Assembly (NCBI RefSeq): GCF_013141695.1
Contig: NZ_WHNY01000091.1
Span: 1 to 64,000, forward strand
From: Paenibacillus plantarum
GTDB lineage: Bacteria; Bacillota; Bacilli; Paenibacillales; NBRC-103111
Length of the DNA stretch: 64,000 nucleotides
Direction: 5' to 3'
This document shows, one piece after another, positions 35,944 through 45,642 of the stretch (its first letter is position 1; each line of letters begins with the position of its first letter). The notes under the pieces are model-generated. The model was not told the DNA's origin and ran no database searches. It worked only from the letters and a program-made list of their open reading frames with translations. The position numbers were made by a program, and so were the translations under genes.

Positions 35944-38136
35944 ATGAACCCAATGGATACTGCTAACTCAGGAAAATGCCCGTTCCCTCATGGAAATGGA
36001 AGCGCTACTAGTCACAAATCTAGTGGTACGACGAATAAAAACTGGTGGCCTAATCAGTTGAATTTGAACATTCTCCATCAACATGACCGCAAATCGAACC
36101 CTCTTGGCGACGATTTTGACTATGCCGAAGAATTCGGAAAATTAGACTACCCTGCGCTAAAACAAGATCTTCGTGATCTTATGACGAACAGCCAAGATTG
36201 GTGGCCAGCCGACTTCGGACATTATGGTCCCTTCTTTATTCGAATGGCTTGGCACTCCGCAGGGACATATCGTACAGGTGATGGGCGCGGGGGTGCTGGA
36301 ACCGGCAATCAGCGTTTTGCTCCACTGAACAGCTGGCCTGATAACGGCAACCTAGATAAAGCGCGTCGACTCCTGTGGCCGATTAAGCAAAAGTATGGCA
36401 ACAAAATCTCATGGGCGGATTTATTCATTCTAACCGGCAATGTCGCTATTGAATCGATGGGCGGCAAAACATTTGGCTTCGGCGGTGGCCGTGCGGACGT
36501 ATGGCACCCAGAAGAAGACATCTACTGGGGTGTAGAAACCGAATGGCTGGGAGATAAGCGTTATACAGGCGATCGCGAGCTTGAGAATCCACTTGCTGCC
36601 GTTCAGATGGGACTTATCTATGTGAATCCAGAAGGTCCGAACGGCAAGCCAGATCCGCTTGCCAGTGCGCGCGACATCCGCGATACATTTAAACGAATGG
36701 GCATGAACGATGAAGAAACCGTTGCCCTCGTAGCTGGCGGACACACATTTGGCAAAGCCCACGGTGCAGGAGATGCGGCGCATGTTGGTGCAGAGCCAGA
36801 AGCAGCTGCTATCGAAGCACTTGGCTTAGGTTGGATCAGCACACACGGCTCCGGTAAAGGCCGCGATACCATCACAAGTGGTATTGAAGGTGCTTGGACA
36901 GCGAATCCGACACAGTGGGACAATGGTTTCTTTGAACTTCTGTTCGGATATGAATGGACACTGACGAAGAGCCCTGCAGGCGCACATCAGTGGACGCCCA
37001 TCAATCCCGCTGAAGAGCATCTCGCGCCAGACGCGGAAGATGCCTCTATTCGTGTGAAGACCATCATGACTACTGCGGATATGGCCTTGCGTGTGGATCC
37101 AGCATATGAAGCCATTTCTCGTCGGTATTATGAGAATCCGAAAGAATTTGCAGATGCGTTTGCTCGTGCATGGTTTAAACTCACGCACCGGGATATGGGG
37201 CCTCTTGCTAGATATCTAGGACCGGAAGTTCCAGAAGAAGTTCTGATCTGGCAAGATGCTGTGCCGGCTGTTGCCTACACATTAACAGACGCAGACGTTG
37301 CAGATATCAAAACAAAGATCCTAGCTTCTGGCCTCTCAATCAGTGAGCTCGTAACGACAGCTTGGGCTTCAGCCAGCACATTCCGTGGTACGGACATGCG
37401 TGGCGGCGCCAACGGTGCTCGCATTCGGCTTGCCCCACAGAATGAATGGGAAGTGAATCAACCCAATCAACTGACCAGAGTTCTTACCATTCTTGAAGGC
37501 ATTCAAGAAGACCTGGATGTCGAAGTGAGCCTCGCTGATTTGATCGTACTTGGCGGCAGCGCCGCGGTGGAAAAAGCTGCACGTGATGCAGGCTTTCAAG
37601 TAACGGTTCCCTTTACGCCTGGACGCGGTGATGCAACCGAAGAACAAACCGATGCAGAAAGTTTCGCTGTGCTAGAACCAATCGCTGATGGTTTCCGCAA
37701 CTATCAGAAGAAGCAGTATCGTGTAAGCTCAGCAGAACTTCTCGTCGATAAGGCACATCTGCTTAACCTGACTGCACCAGAAATGACAGCCCTTGTTGGC
37801 GGCATGCGTGTGCTAGGAACGAACTTCGGCGGCAACAAACATGGCGTATTCACCGACCGTGTAGGTACACTAACGAACGATTTCTTTGTTAACTTGCTCG
37901 ATATGGGCGTACAGTGGAATCCTGCAGGCGATGATGTATTTGAAGGACGCGATCGCAAGACAGGCAAAATCGTTCGTTCCGCAACGACAGTTGACCTCGT
38001 CTTCGGTTCAAACTCCGTTCTACGCGCCATTGCAGAAGTTTATGCGCAAGATGATAATAAAGAAAAGTTCGTGCGCGACTTCATAGCTAGCTGGGTCAAG
38101 GTCATGAATGCTGATCGTTACGACTTGAAATCATAA
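35944..38136 (+). CDS. katG: catalase-peroxidase
   Basis: Bifunctional haem enzyme that destroys hydrogen peroxide in the cytoplasm. Full length (730 residues) with both duplicated halves. Distal residues R100, W103, H104 (RMAWHSAGTYRTGDGRGG), proximal H267 (AGGHTFGKAHG), and the Met-Tyr-Trp adduct residues W103, Y226 and M252 are all present, corresponding to Trp107, Tyr229 and Met255 in the Mycobacterium enzyme. Start is ATG 35944 with GGAGAGG 5 nt upstream; an in-frame TTG at 35926 precedes that site. A near-consensus PerR box overlaps the promoter, and a 25-bp hairpin ends the unit, so it is monocistronic. Confidence 0.97.
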   Translation: MNPMDTANSGKCPFPHGNGSATSHKSSGTTNKNWWPNQLNLNILHQHDRKSNPLGDDFDYAEEFGKLDYPALKQDLRDLMTNSQDWWPADFGHYGPFFIRMAWHSAGTYRTGDGRGGAGTGNQRFAPLNSWPDNGNLDKARRLLWPIKQKYGNKISWADLFILTGNVAIESMGGKTFGFGGGRADVWHPEEDIYWGVETEWLGDKRYTGDRELENPLAAVQMGLIYVNPEGPNGKPDPLASARDIRDTFKRMGMNDEETVALVAGGHTFGKAHGAGDAAHVGAEPEAAAIEALGLGWISTHGSGKGRDTITSGIEGAWTANPTQWDNGFFELLFGYEWTLTKSPAGAHQWTPINPAEEHLAPDAEDASIRVKTIMTTADMALRVDPAYEAISRRYYENPKEFADAFARAWFKLTHRDMGPLARYLGPEVPEEVLIWQDAVPAVAYTLTDADVADIKTKILASGLSISELVTTAWASASTFRGTDMRGGANGARIRLAPQNEWEVNQPNQLTRVLTILEGIQEDLDVEVSLADLIVLGGSAAVEKAARDAGFQVTVPFTPGRGDATEEQTDAESFAVLEPIADGFRNYQKKQYRVSSAELLVDKAHLLNLTAPEMTALVGGMRVLGTNFGGNKHGVFTDRVGTLTNDFFVNLLDMGVQWNPAGDDVFEGRDRKTGKIVRSATTVDLVFGSNSVLRAIAEVYAQDDNKEKFVRDFIASWVKVMNADRYDLKS

Positions 38137-38148
38137 CTTCATCTTATC

Positions 38149-38202
38149 CAAGTAAAGCAAAGAGCCGTATATCTCGTGATATACGGTTCTTTGCTTTACT
38201 TG
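38149..38202 (+). terminator. long-hairpin terminator after katG
   Basis: A 25-bp stem (38149-38173 with 38178-38202) around a TCGT loop, with one G-T wobble. The arms contain AAAGCAAAGAGCCG and TTCTTTGCTTTACTTG. T-rich 3' arm acts as the tail. Confidence 0.85.
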
Positions 38203-38426
38203 TATCCCCTAGTAATTTACAAAATCAATATGTGGCATTAACATTGCACAAACAAAAAAACAATAAAGTAAAGTTAAACACAAACAAATATATTGAAATA
38301 AATGTGTTTTTGGTTTGTTTTAATAATTTTAGGAGGAATGCCTATCTAGTAACTCTGTCAGCGATCATCTGTCTGAACGTTAGAAGTTACCAAACCATAC
38401 TGAAATTACCTAAAGGAGGAATCATC

Positions 38427-41400
38427 TTGTTGAAAACTAAGAAATTCGTCTCTGCATTCATGGCATGCACGATCGCTTGTTCTGTTGTCTATTCCGCAGG
38501 AGCAGGCTTTGTACCGGTCGCTTTCGCCACAGCTTCGATTGATACACCAACTGCTTCCTTGCCTGCTGGCCGATATGAGGAATCCGTTAGTGTTACGTTA
38601 AACTCCGCTATTTCGGGAGCAAACATTTATTACACACTAGACGGCACTAAGCCTGATGAAACATCCCTTACGTATGATGGGTTACCTATCGTCCTCACGG
38701 ACTCGACAAACCTCTCTGTTATTGCCTTGAAAGACGGCATTTGGAGCAAACCTGCTACATACGGCTATATCATCAAGACATCCGAGAAACCACTGTTGAA
38801 ATTCGCTGCTATGTCGGACATTCATATTGGTCCTGGTACCGATGAGGAGAATGCCAAGGTTCGAGCACGATATGCCAGTAATTTTGATGTCATGTCATCC
38901 ATCTTCCCTAACCCGGATGCCATTCTTATCGCAGGTGATTTAATTAATGACAACGGCGATGGCAAAGGTCCGCATCATACGTTTGTTCGCGACGTATTCC
39001 AGGAACAAATGGCACGAAAAGGCTGGACGAACATGCCCGTGCAGATTGCCATCGGTAACCATGACGCAAGCGTTGCAGAAGTTAAAAATTATTATCCAGC
39101 GGATTGGTTTACGACGCAGTCGAACGGCTATTACGAGAAAACAATTGGGGACTACTCGTTTTTCTTTTTGAACGGGAACAACTATAACAGCGACACGACA
39201 CAAAGAAACTGGCTGAAGGGGCGGCTTGCAGCGCTAACGGCTGATCCTGCGAATATAAACAAACCGATCTTCATTACTTTGCACCATCCTATTTCTAGTA
39301 CAATTATGGATGGTCAACAAGGATCTAATACGAACCTTAATACAGATTTGCTGAATTATCCGCAAGTCATCGTCATGTCTGGTCACTCTCATTTGGATAT
39401 CAATGATGATCGTTCTATTTATCAAAAAGATTATACCTCTGTCAATCTCGGTTCCATGTCCTATATTGAAACCGATCACGGCTATTCCGCCGTTACAGAT
39501 GAAGGTTTGATTGAGGGTCGCTTCGAATTTCCTAACAGTCAATCTCAATTCATTGAAGTCTACAAGGATCGCGTAGAGATTGAACGCGTGGAGTACAACG
39601 GCGATCCAGGTTCCATCTATGTTGGAGGCGTTTGGCAAGGAGCAGGCGGTCCAGTTCCGTACAAGAGCGCAGGCGCATTAGCAGGCAAGAAATGGGTCAT
39701 TCAATTAAAAGGCAATACGAATGCTGAGATTAAAAGTAATTTTACGTACACAACGAGCAATCGGAACAAAACAGCACCGCAATTCCCCACAAACCCCGAT
39801 GTTACGGTAGTAGTCGGAACGAATAACGTACCGGTACTCTCGTTCAGGCAAGCTAAGGACGACCAATCCATGCACCATTACGAGATCAAAGCACTGAACA
39901 TGAGAACAGGCGCAGCTGTAAAATCTTACAATGTTTTGTCCGACTTTTACTTTTCGCCGATTCCGAACAAAATGAATGTTCCAATGCCCGGACTAGCTCC
40001 GGCAACGTCCTATGTCCTTACCATAACAGGCGTAGATGCTTATGGAAACAAAAGTTCACCTTTGCAGACTTTATTTAGAACCGATGGCACAGCACCAGAA
40101 TTGACACCTATCGATCCAGCTACCATGTGGAATCAACTCGTGTCGGACATGAAATTCGACAACAATCTGAATGACGATGCCCTTGGCGTAACAGGTATGT
40201 CAACCAAGGCCGGCAGCGTCACCTACGTCGATGGCAAATCCGGTAAAGCTGCCAGCATAGCGGCCGGCAATGCGAATTATATCGATTTGGGCAATAGGTC
40301 TGACTTGAAATTTGGGAATGGAAACTTTACAGTATCGTTCTGGCATACTGGCAATTTGGCAGCAGATCAGACGGTCATAGCCAACAAAAACTGGAATTCA
40401 GGCCTTAATCTAGGTTGGTATATCGGCCCTGCAACTTCGAATAACATGACGCTTAATATGGCTGACGGAACCAAACGAGTTGATTATTCGGCGGCAAGCG
40501 TAGGAACCGAATGGCATCTCTTCACACTAACAGTCGACAGGGCAAACAAGATCGCCTCAACCTATGTGGACGGCGTCTTTAAGAAATCTGGCGATTTGAC
40601 CTTACTGGGCACTTCCAGTTTGGATACGGCATTTAATATCATCATCGGAGCAGACGGGAATAAAGGCAATGGTGGAGCAACCGTTACGATAGACGATTTA
40701 AAGATTTGGAAGCGCGCACTCAATGCTACAGAAGCCAAAGCGCTATCCGACTCCTATCTGACGACTACGTTATACACCTATGATCAGTTGATAACAAAGA
40801 TCCAGGAAACCCAACAATTCGCTACGTATGCAGCCACTACAACAGGAATTACGCTCCCGGCTCAAACGAAAACGGAGTTGGAGGCACAACTTGCGGCCGC
40901 AATGGTATTGACGGCAAGCAGCGATGCAGCGTTGATCGATCAAGCTTATCTCGATTTGATGTGGACATTGCAAGTCGCGAAGGACAGCGTTATGTATACG
41001 TTCATTCCGAAAACGGCGTTCACAATCAACGCCTTCAGCTCTTATGCCGACAACGAAAACGCGTATGCTAGCAACATTCTGGATGGTCAAGAAACGACGA
41101 TTTGGCATTCCAAATACCAAGCTCCTGCTGCACCTTTTCCGCATACGGTCATTATCGATATGGATAGCACATACAAGCTTAATGGCATTCAGCGAAAGAG
41201 CCGTCTCAGTCAAACCGCATTGGAATTCCCTAAAACGTTCGAATTATACGCATCGGATAACCTGGCAGACTTGAACGATCCCGCATACTTGGGCGTTCCT
41301 GCCAATAAAGCTTCCGGTACTTTTGGAAAAACGTGGACAGGCACACTTTATAAAGATTATGTCTCACTTGATAAGCCCGTTCAAGGCCGTTATGTAAAAT

Positions 41401-43460
41401 TCGTGGTTACCGAAACCTATAATTCATCTTCAACATTTACCAGCATGAGCGAAATCGATTTTACTGGCGATAAAATCTCAAGCGGTAACGCAAAATTAAC
41501 GGATCTTAAAGTAAACGGCATTACGGTAAGCCATTTTGCTCCCGATCAAACTAACTATTCCATGAGTGTCCCCAATAATGTGTCCGTAGCGACCGTGACC
41601 TACGCAACTTACGAGCCTCAGGCAATGGTCGTGGTTACCGGCGGAAGCAGCTTGCAGATCGGCGATAACGTAGTGACCATAAATGTCACAACACCGAATG
41701 GGCACACCCATGCGTATGTTATTCAGATTCATCGAGCTGATGTTCCACTTCCATCGGACGCCTCCTTACTTGATCTGCGTGTGAACGGATCGACGGTGAG
41801 TGGATTTGCATCAGACAAGCTAGACTATTCGTTCTCGGTACCGTATGACACAACGGTTACGACTGTAACCTATACGGCCGCCGATCCTGCCGCAACCGTA
41901 TTAGCCGAAGGTGCCGGAAATTGGGTAGTCGGTGAAAACCAGCAAACAGTTACAGTAACGGTTACCGCTCAAAACAGCTCCCAGCAGGTATATACCATCG
42001 TAATTACAAGACAGCCTGAAGTTCTCTCGTCAAACGCAAACCTAATCGATCTGCGTGTCAATGGGGCAACTGTGAGTGGATTCGCATCAGACCAACTAGA
42101 CTACAAGGTTTATGTCTCGAATAGTACAACAGTGGCAACCGTGACCTACTCCACTGAACATCCGCTCGCCAAGGTCATGATTTCCGGTGGAAATCCCCTA
42201 AGCGTTGGTGATAATCCTCTCTCCGTGCTTGTCACGGCACAGGATGGCACGTCTAAGACATATAGGATAACAGTTAATCGTGCATCAGACGAGCCAGGAT
42301 CTGAGACAACAACACCACCTGTAGAACCGCCGGTTAACCCAGTTAAACCAGAGCTGCCGAAAGACGCAGTTACAATCAAAGAAGAAGACTTAAAATCCAG
42401 TTCTTCATCCGTTTCTGTGGAATTAACGCAAGGCATTACTAGCGTTGTTATTCCAATTGAGCAAGTACAGCAGCTAAACGGACGCCCTTTAACTGTCCAT
42501 GCAGAAAACGTATCTCTTGTCGTTCCGAGCGATTTATTGAAATCCCTAAATAGCTTGTTGCCATCTAATGACGACTCTGCTGTTATTACGGTGAAACTTG
42601 AACCGATTTCAACAACGCAAGCGGAGCAAACGTTACAACAAGCGAATCGCAATGTAAACAGCATTTACTCATTGGGTGGACAGATATTCGATCTGTCGAT
42701 CACCGTAACTGACGAGGCCGGCAAACCATACAAGGTGAGCGAGCTTCCAAAATCGGTTACGGTTACGTTCCCGATACCTGCAGGAATGGATCCTAAGCTA
42801 GCAGGCATTTACAGAATCCTGGAAGACGGAAGTTTCTCCTTCATAGGCGGAAAGCTGGTTAGCGGAAATAGCGCTATCGAGGTTGGACTCGATCATCTTA
42901 GCCAATACGCTGTGATTTCCCTAGAGAAAACGTATGATGATGTGACGAAGCAGCACTGGGCATACTCGACTATTCGAGAGCTGTCCGCTCAACATATCGT
43001 GAATGGGGCGACTGACTCAAGTTTTGAGCCAACTAGCAACGTTACCCGAGCTGAGTTTGCAGCCCTGTTAGTCCGAGTACTTGGTCTAACTTCAAGCGGG
43101 ACTGCTTCATTCAGTGACGTGGCTGGAAATGCCTGGTACCTCAAAGATGTGTCCGCAGCTTATCAAGCGGGTATTATCACAGGCAATTCCCAGCAAATGT
43201 TCGAGCCTACTCGCAGCATTACCAGGGAAGAGATGGCCATAATGCTTGTTCGTGCTTATGAGCATCGGACGGGACAAAAGACAGATCAAGGATCTGCTCA
43301 AACCTTGGATGCTTCAAAGATCAGCGATTGGGCCTTGCCTTATGTGAATAAAGCGCTGAATGCGAAGCTCTTAACAGGGCGTCAAGAAGGGTTGTTCGTT
43401 CCTTCTGAGCACACCACCCGTGCGGAAGCCGCTCAAGCGGTATACAACCTGCTGAATTAA
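38427..43460 (+). CDS. SLH-anchored multidomain metallophosphoesterase
   Basis: Secreted cell-surface protein (1677 residues). Domains in order: signal peptide (1-33), chitobiase C-terminal-like domain (about 37-115), calcineurin-type metallophosphoesterase (about 122-358), fibronectin III (about 448-555), LamG-like (about 565-776), F5/8C-type discoidin domain (about 860-1016), three cadherin-like beta domains (about 1021-1288), a beta-rich module (about 1311-1500) and three SLH repeats. Metal ligands D131/H133, GD171, N211-H212-D213, H286-H287 and GH320-S-H322 are complete. The start is TTG 38427, with AAAGGAGG 7 nt upstream; longer in-frame starts lack binding sites. Substrate unknown; the many carbohydrate-type domains suggest phosphorylated polymers or glycans. 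Stands alone between terminators. Confidence 0.92.
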   Translation: MLKTKKFVSAFMACTIACSVVYSAGAGFVPVAFATASIDTPTASLPAGRYEESVSVTLNSAISGANIYYTLDGTKPDETSLTYDGLPIVLTDSTNLSVIALKDGIWSKPATYGYIIKTSEKPLLKFAAMSDIHIGPGTDEENAKVRARYASNFDVMSSIFPNPDAILIAGDLINDNGDGKGPHHTFVRDVFQEQMARKGWTNMPVQIAIGNHDASVAEVKNYYPADWFTTQSNGYYEKTIGDYSFFFLNGNNYNSDTTQRNWLKGRLAALTADPANINKPIFITLHHPISSTIMDGQQGSNTNLNTDLLNYPQVIVMSGHSHLDINDDRSIYQKDYTSVNLGSMSYIETDHGYSAVTDEGLIEGRFEFPNSQSQFIEVYKDRVEIERVEYNGDPGSIYVGGVWQGAGGPVPYKSAGALAGKKWVIQLKGNTNAEIKSNFTYTTSNRNKTAPQFPTNPDVTVVVGTNNVPVLSFRQAKDDQSMHHYEIKALNMRTGAAVKSYNVLSDFYFSPIPNKMNVPMPGLAPATSYVLTITGVDAYGNKSSPLQTLFRTDGTAPELTPIDPATMWNQLVSDMKFDNNLNDDALGVTGMSTKAGSVTYVDGKSGKAASIAAGNANYIDLGNRSDLKFGNGNFTVSFWHTGNLAADQTVIANKNWNSGLNLGWYIGPATSNNMTLNMADGTKRVDYSAASVGTEWHLFTLTVDRANKIASTYVDGVFKKSGDLTLLGTSSLDTAFNIIIGADGNKGNGGATVTIDDLKIWKRALNATEAKALSDSYLTTTLYTYDQLITKIQETQQFATYAATTTGITLPAQTKTELEAQLAAAMVLTASSDAALIDQAYLDLMWTLQVAKDSVMYTFIPKTAFTINAFSSYADNENAYASNILDGQETTIWHSKYQAPAAPFPHTVIIDMDSTYKLNGIQRKSRLSQTALEFPKTFELYASDNLADLNDPAYLGVPANKASGTFGKTWTGTLYKDYVSLDKPVQGRYVKFVVTETYNSSSTFTSMSEIDFTGDKISSGNAKLTDLKVNGITVSHFAPDQTNYSMSVPNNVSVATVTYATYEPQAMVVVTGGSSLQIGDNVVTINVTTPNGHTHAYVIQIHRADVPLPSDASLLDLRVNGSTVSGFASDKLDYSFSVPYDTTVTTVTYTAADPAATVLAEGAGNWVVGENQQTVTVTVTAQNSSQQVYTIVITRQPEVLSSNANLIDLRVNGATVSGFASDQLDYKVYVSNSTTVATVTYSTEHPLAKVMISGGNPLSVGDNPLSVLVTAQDGTSKTYRITVNRASDEPGSETTTPPVEPPVNPVKPELPKDAVTIKEEDLKSSSSSVSVELTQGITSVVIPIEQVQQLNGRPLTVHAENVSLVVPSDLLKSLNSLLPSNDDSAVITVKLEPISTTQAEQTLQQANRNVNSIYSLGGQIFDLSITVTDEAGKPYKVSELPKSVTVTFPIPAGMDPKLAGIYRILEDGSFSFIGGKLVSGNSAIEVGLDHLSQYAVISLEKTYDDVTKQHWAYSTIRELSAQHIVNGATDSSFEPTSNVTRAEFAALLVRVLGLTSSGTASFSDVAGNAWYLKDVSAAYQAGIITGNSQQMFEPTRSITREEMAIMLVRAYEHRTGQKTDQGSAQTLDASKISDWALPYVNKALNAKLLTGRQEGLFVPSEHTTRAEAAQAVYNLLN

Positions 43461-43490
43461 TTCAAAGGTCAAGTATTAGCCTTACATTCA

Positions 43491-43534
43491 AAAGAAGATC
43501 GCTAACCTCTTAGCCAGGTGTGGCGATCTTCTTT
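43491..43534 (+). terminator. intrinsic terminator after the phosphoesterase gene
   Basis: AAAGAAGATCGC (43491-43502) pairs perfectly with GCGATCTTCTTT (43523-43534). Lies 30 bp after the stop codon and before the next ribosome binding site. Confidence 0.8.
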
Positions 43535-43558
43535 GTATCAGCAAAGGAGCACAACATT

Positions 43559-44644
43559 ATGATTCAACGGACACCAGTCAAATTTGTACTCTTCTCGTTA
43601 TTATTGGCCTGGATGCTTATTCAGCCGGAGGCGGCAATGGCACACAACTCTTCCTTTGGTTATTCGAATGTAACACTCACCGCAACTGGGATGCGCTATG
43701 AGCTGTTACTACTTCCAGATGAGATACAGCCAATTCTCTCATTGGACCATGATCAAGATGGTACAGTTACCATAGAAGAAGCAAATCAAAAAGAATCCGA
43801 ATTGCTTGCGTTCGTGGCGAGATGGATGTCTGTCAAAGCGGAAAATAGCGAATTGCCGCCAAAGTTTGCATCTATGGAGATGACGGAACGAGGCGTTGGG
43901 CTTCAAATGATTAAGTTGAACCTTAATTATGAATTTGGGAAGACCGTCAACGAAGTCGTTATCAAATATGATATCTTGGTTACAACCGCAAGTCCGGAAC
44001 ATCGCAACTTTGCCAACATTATCTCCATTGACGGCTCAACGAAAGAGTTTGTCTTTGACAAAGATCATCAAATCTTAAAACTGGGTATGAATCCGAGTCG
44101 TGGTTGGATATTTGATGTTTGGGCTTACATCTCGTTCGGCATGGAGCACTTGTTTACAGGATATGATCATCTGTTATTTCTTTTAGGACTGGTTATCGTA
44201 CGCCTGAAATGGCGTGAGTACTTGAAAATTGTCACTGCCTTCACAGTCGGTCATAGTATTACACTAGCTTTGGCAGCGACAGGAATGGTTTCGATTCCCG
44301 GATCCATCATTGAACCTTTAATTGCATTAAGCATTGTCTTTGTGGCCGCCGAAAATCTGTTGCGTAAACAGCATAAGTGGCGCTGGCTGATAACTGCATT
44401 TTTCGGTCTTATTCATGGTTTCGGATTCGCTGGCGTACTTGAAGGTCGTTTCACAGGGCATATTGCCTTACCTTTGTTTTCCTTCAATCTAGGGATTGAA
44501 ATCGGACAGTTGATTGTACTTGCTGTACTTCTGCCGATTATTCATACGATTGGGCTAACCCGTTGGAGAACCCAGACGCTTTATGCCCTTTCGGGCATGA
44601 TCGGTTTGTTCGGGATTTATTGGTTCATCGAGCGTGTGGTATAG
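43559..44644 (+). CDS. HupE/UreJ-family membrane protein
   Basis: Integral membrane protein of the HupE/UreJ group, some of whose members transport nickel or cobalt. A signal-like helix (1-30) is followed by an extracytoplasmic domain of about 160 residues and then about seven helices carrying the family motifs SFGMEHLFTGYDHLLFLLG, VGHSITLALA and LIHGFGFAGVL, rich in potential metal-binding His and Asp. Start at ATG 43559 (AAAGGAG 9 nt upstream); the longer in-frame GTG at 43520 lies inside the preceding terminator. Convergent with a putative permease pair and separated by a shared terminator. A metal-transport role is family-based inference. Confidence 0.85.
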   Translation: MIQRTPVKFVLFSLLLAWMLIQPEAAMAHNSSFGYSNVTLTATGMRYELLLLPDEIQPILSLDHDQDGTVTIEEANQKESELLAFVARWMSVKAENSELPPKFASMEMTERGVGLQMIKLNLNYEFGKTVNEVVIKYDILVTTASPEHRNFANIISIDGSTKEFVFDKDHQILKLGMNPSRGWIFDVWAYISFGMEHLFTGYDHLLFLLGLVIVRLKWREYLKIVTAFTVGHSITLALAATGMVSIPGSIIEPLIALSIVFVAAENLLRKQHKWRWLITAFFGLIHGFGFAGVLEGRFTGHIALPLFSFNLGIEIGQLIVLAVLLPIIHTIGLTRWRTQTLYALSGMIGLFGIYWFIERVV

Positions 44645-44658
44645 CGTCTGATACAAAC

Positions 44659-44710
44659 AAAGAAGCTCGCCAGCCACCTGAACAATCAGGTAAGTGTGGC
44701 GAGCTTCTTT
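44659..44710. terminator. bidirectional terminator
   Basis: AAAGAAGCTCGCCA (44659-44672) pairs with TGGCGAGCTTCTTT (44697-44710), with further inner pairing (CCACCTGA/TCAGGT). A/T-rich flanks on both sides serve the convergent HupE-like and YcgQ-type genes. Confidence 0.85.
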
Positions 44711-44716
44711 ATTGCT

Positions 44717-45622
44717 TTAATTCCCAAAATATGGATTGCCATACACATAAGGAGAGGTTGGCGAATTCTGCGTCTCCATCGATTTGGCTACAATGGTTAG
44801 TACGTTTTTACCATCGATCTTACGTTGTTCAAGTGTCCCAAGAACGACTGCAAACCTATCATTTTTCCATTGCTCCGGGTTATCTGCTTCTACCAGAATA
44901 GCCATCGGCACAGAATCTGCAACACAGCACCGCATAGCGAATCTTCCCAAGGCAAATTGCTTGTCGTTCATGATGTCGAGGCGGTAAACATACCCTTGAA
45001 TTTGAACCTTTTTGCCAATAAATTCGTTCTGATACAAATCCAGTGATGTCAATGATTCAATGTATAGATCCTCCGAAATCGTTATGACAGGCTCCTTGTA
45101 CATATTCGAGGCCAACTTGGCATACGGCAGTGTGTAATCATTAGATTGAAAAACGGGGTCGGTCTCATCTTGCATCGTAAGATTCGTTACTGCCGGTGTA
45201 CCTACATCGCCGCCCTTGGATAGGATCAGTGAGCTTGAAGGCGATAAATTGAGTCCTTTTTTTTCAGCCATTTGACTTCCTAGTACGGCCGTAGGAAAAG
45301 TAAAGGCCAGAACTAGCGGAATGAGCAAAGCACCGTACGCAACAACTATACTTGGTTTCCATTGATGATGGCTGTGTGAGGAGCATGAACATTCCATTGC
45401 TGTAATTCTTCTTTTAGAAATAACATCATTAACTGCTAAATAAAGCTGATGCATGGCTAATACATACATGCCGACGGCAAGGCATTTCACCCACAGTTCC
45501 ATTCTTGGAGCCACATAATAGACCAGTGTATCCGATCGAAATGCATGTACAATAAAGAATACAAATGCCAGCAAAACAATGGCGCGAATCAAACGATGAG
45601 AAAACGTGGACCATCGCGTCAT
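44717..45622 (-). CDS. TIGR03943/DUF1980-type putative permease subunit (YcgQ-like)
   Basis: Partner protein of the adjacent permease. Four N-terminal hydrophobic segments (within about residues 8-125) are followed by a soluble C-terminal domain with the family's conserved CCVADSVPMA segment. AAGGGAGGA precedes the ATG. The gene begins 20 bp after the permease stop, so the two are co-transcribed. Function is not established; the pair is reminiscent of B. subtilis YcgR/YcgQ, and a metal-related role is inferred. Confidence 0.82.
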   Translation of the reverse strand: MTRWSTFSHRLIRAIVLLAFVFFIVHAFRSDTLVYYVAPRMELWVKCLAVGMYVLAMHQLYLAVNDVISKRRITAMECSCSSHSHHQWKPSIVVAYGALLIPLVLAFTFPTAVLGSQMAEKKGLNLSPSSSLILSKGGDVGTPAVTNLTMQDETDPVFQSNDYTLPYAKLASNMYKEPVITISEDLYIESLTSLDLYQNEFIGKKVQIQGYVYRLDIMNDKQFALGRFAMRCCVADSVPMAILVEADNPEQWKNDRFAVVLGTLEQRKIDGKNVLTIVAKSMETQNSPTSPYVYGNPYFGN

Positions 45623-45642
45623 ACTTTACCCATCCTCCCTTC

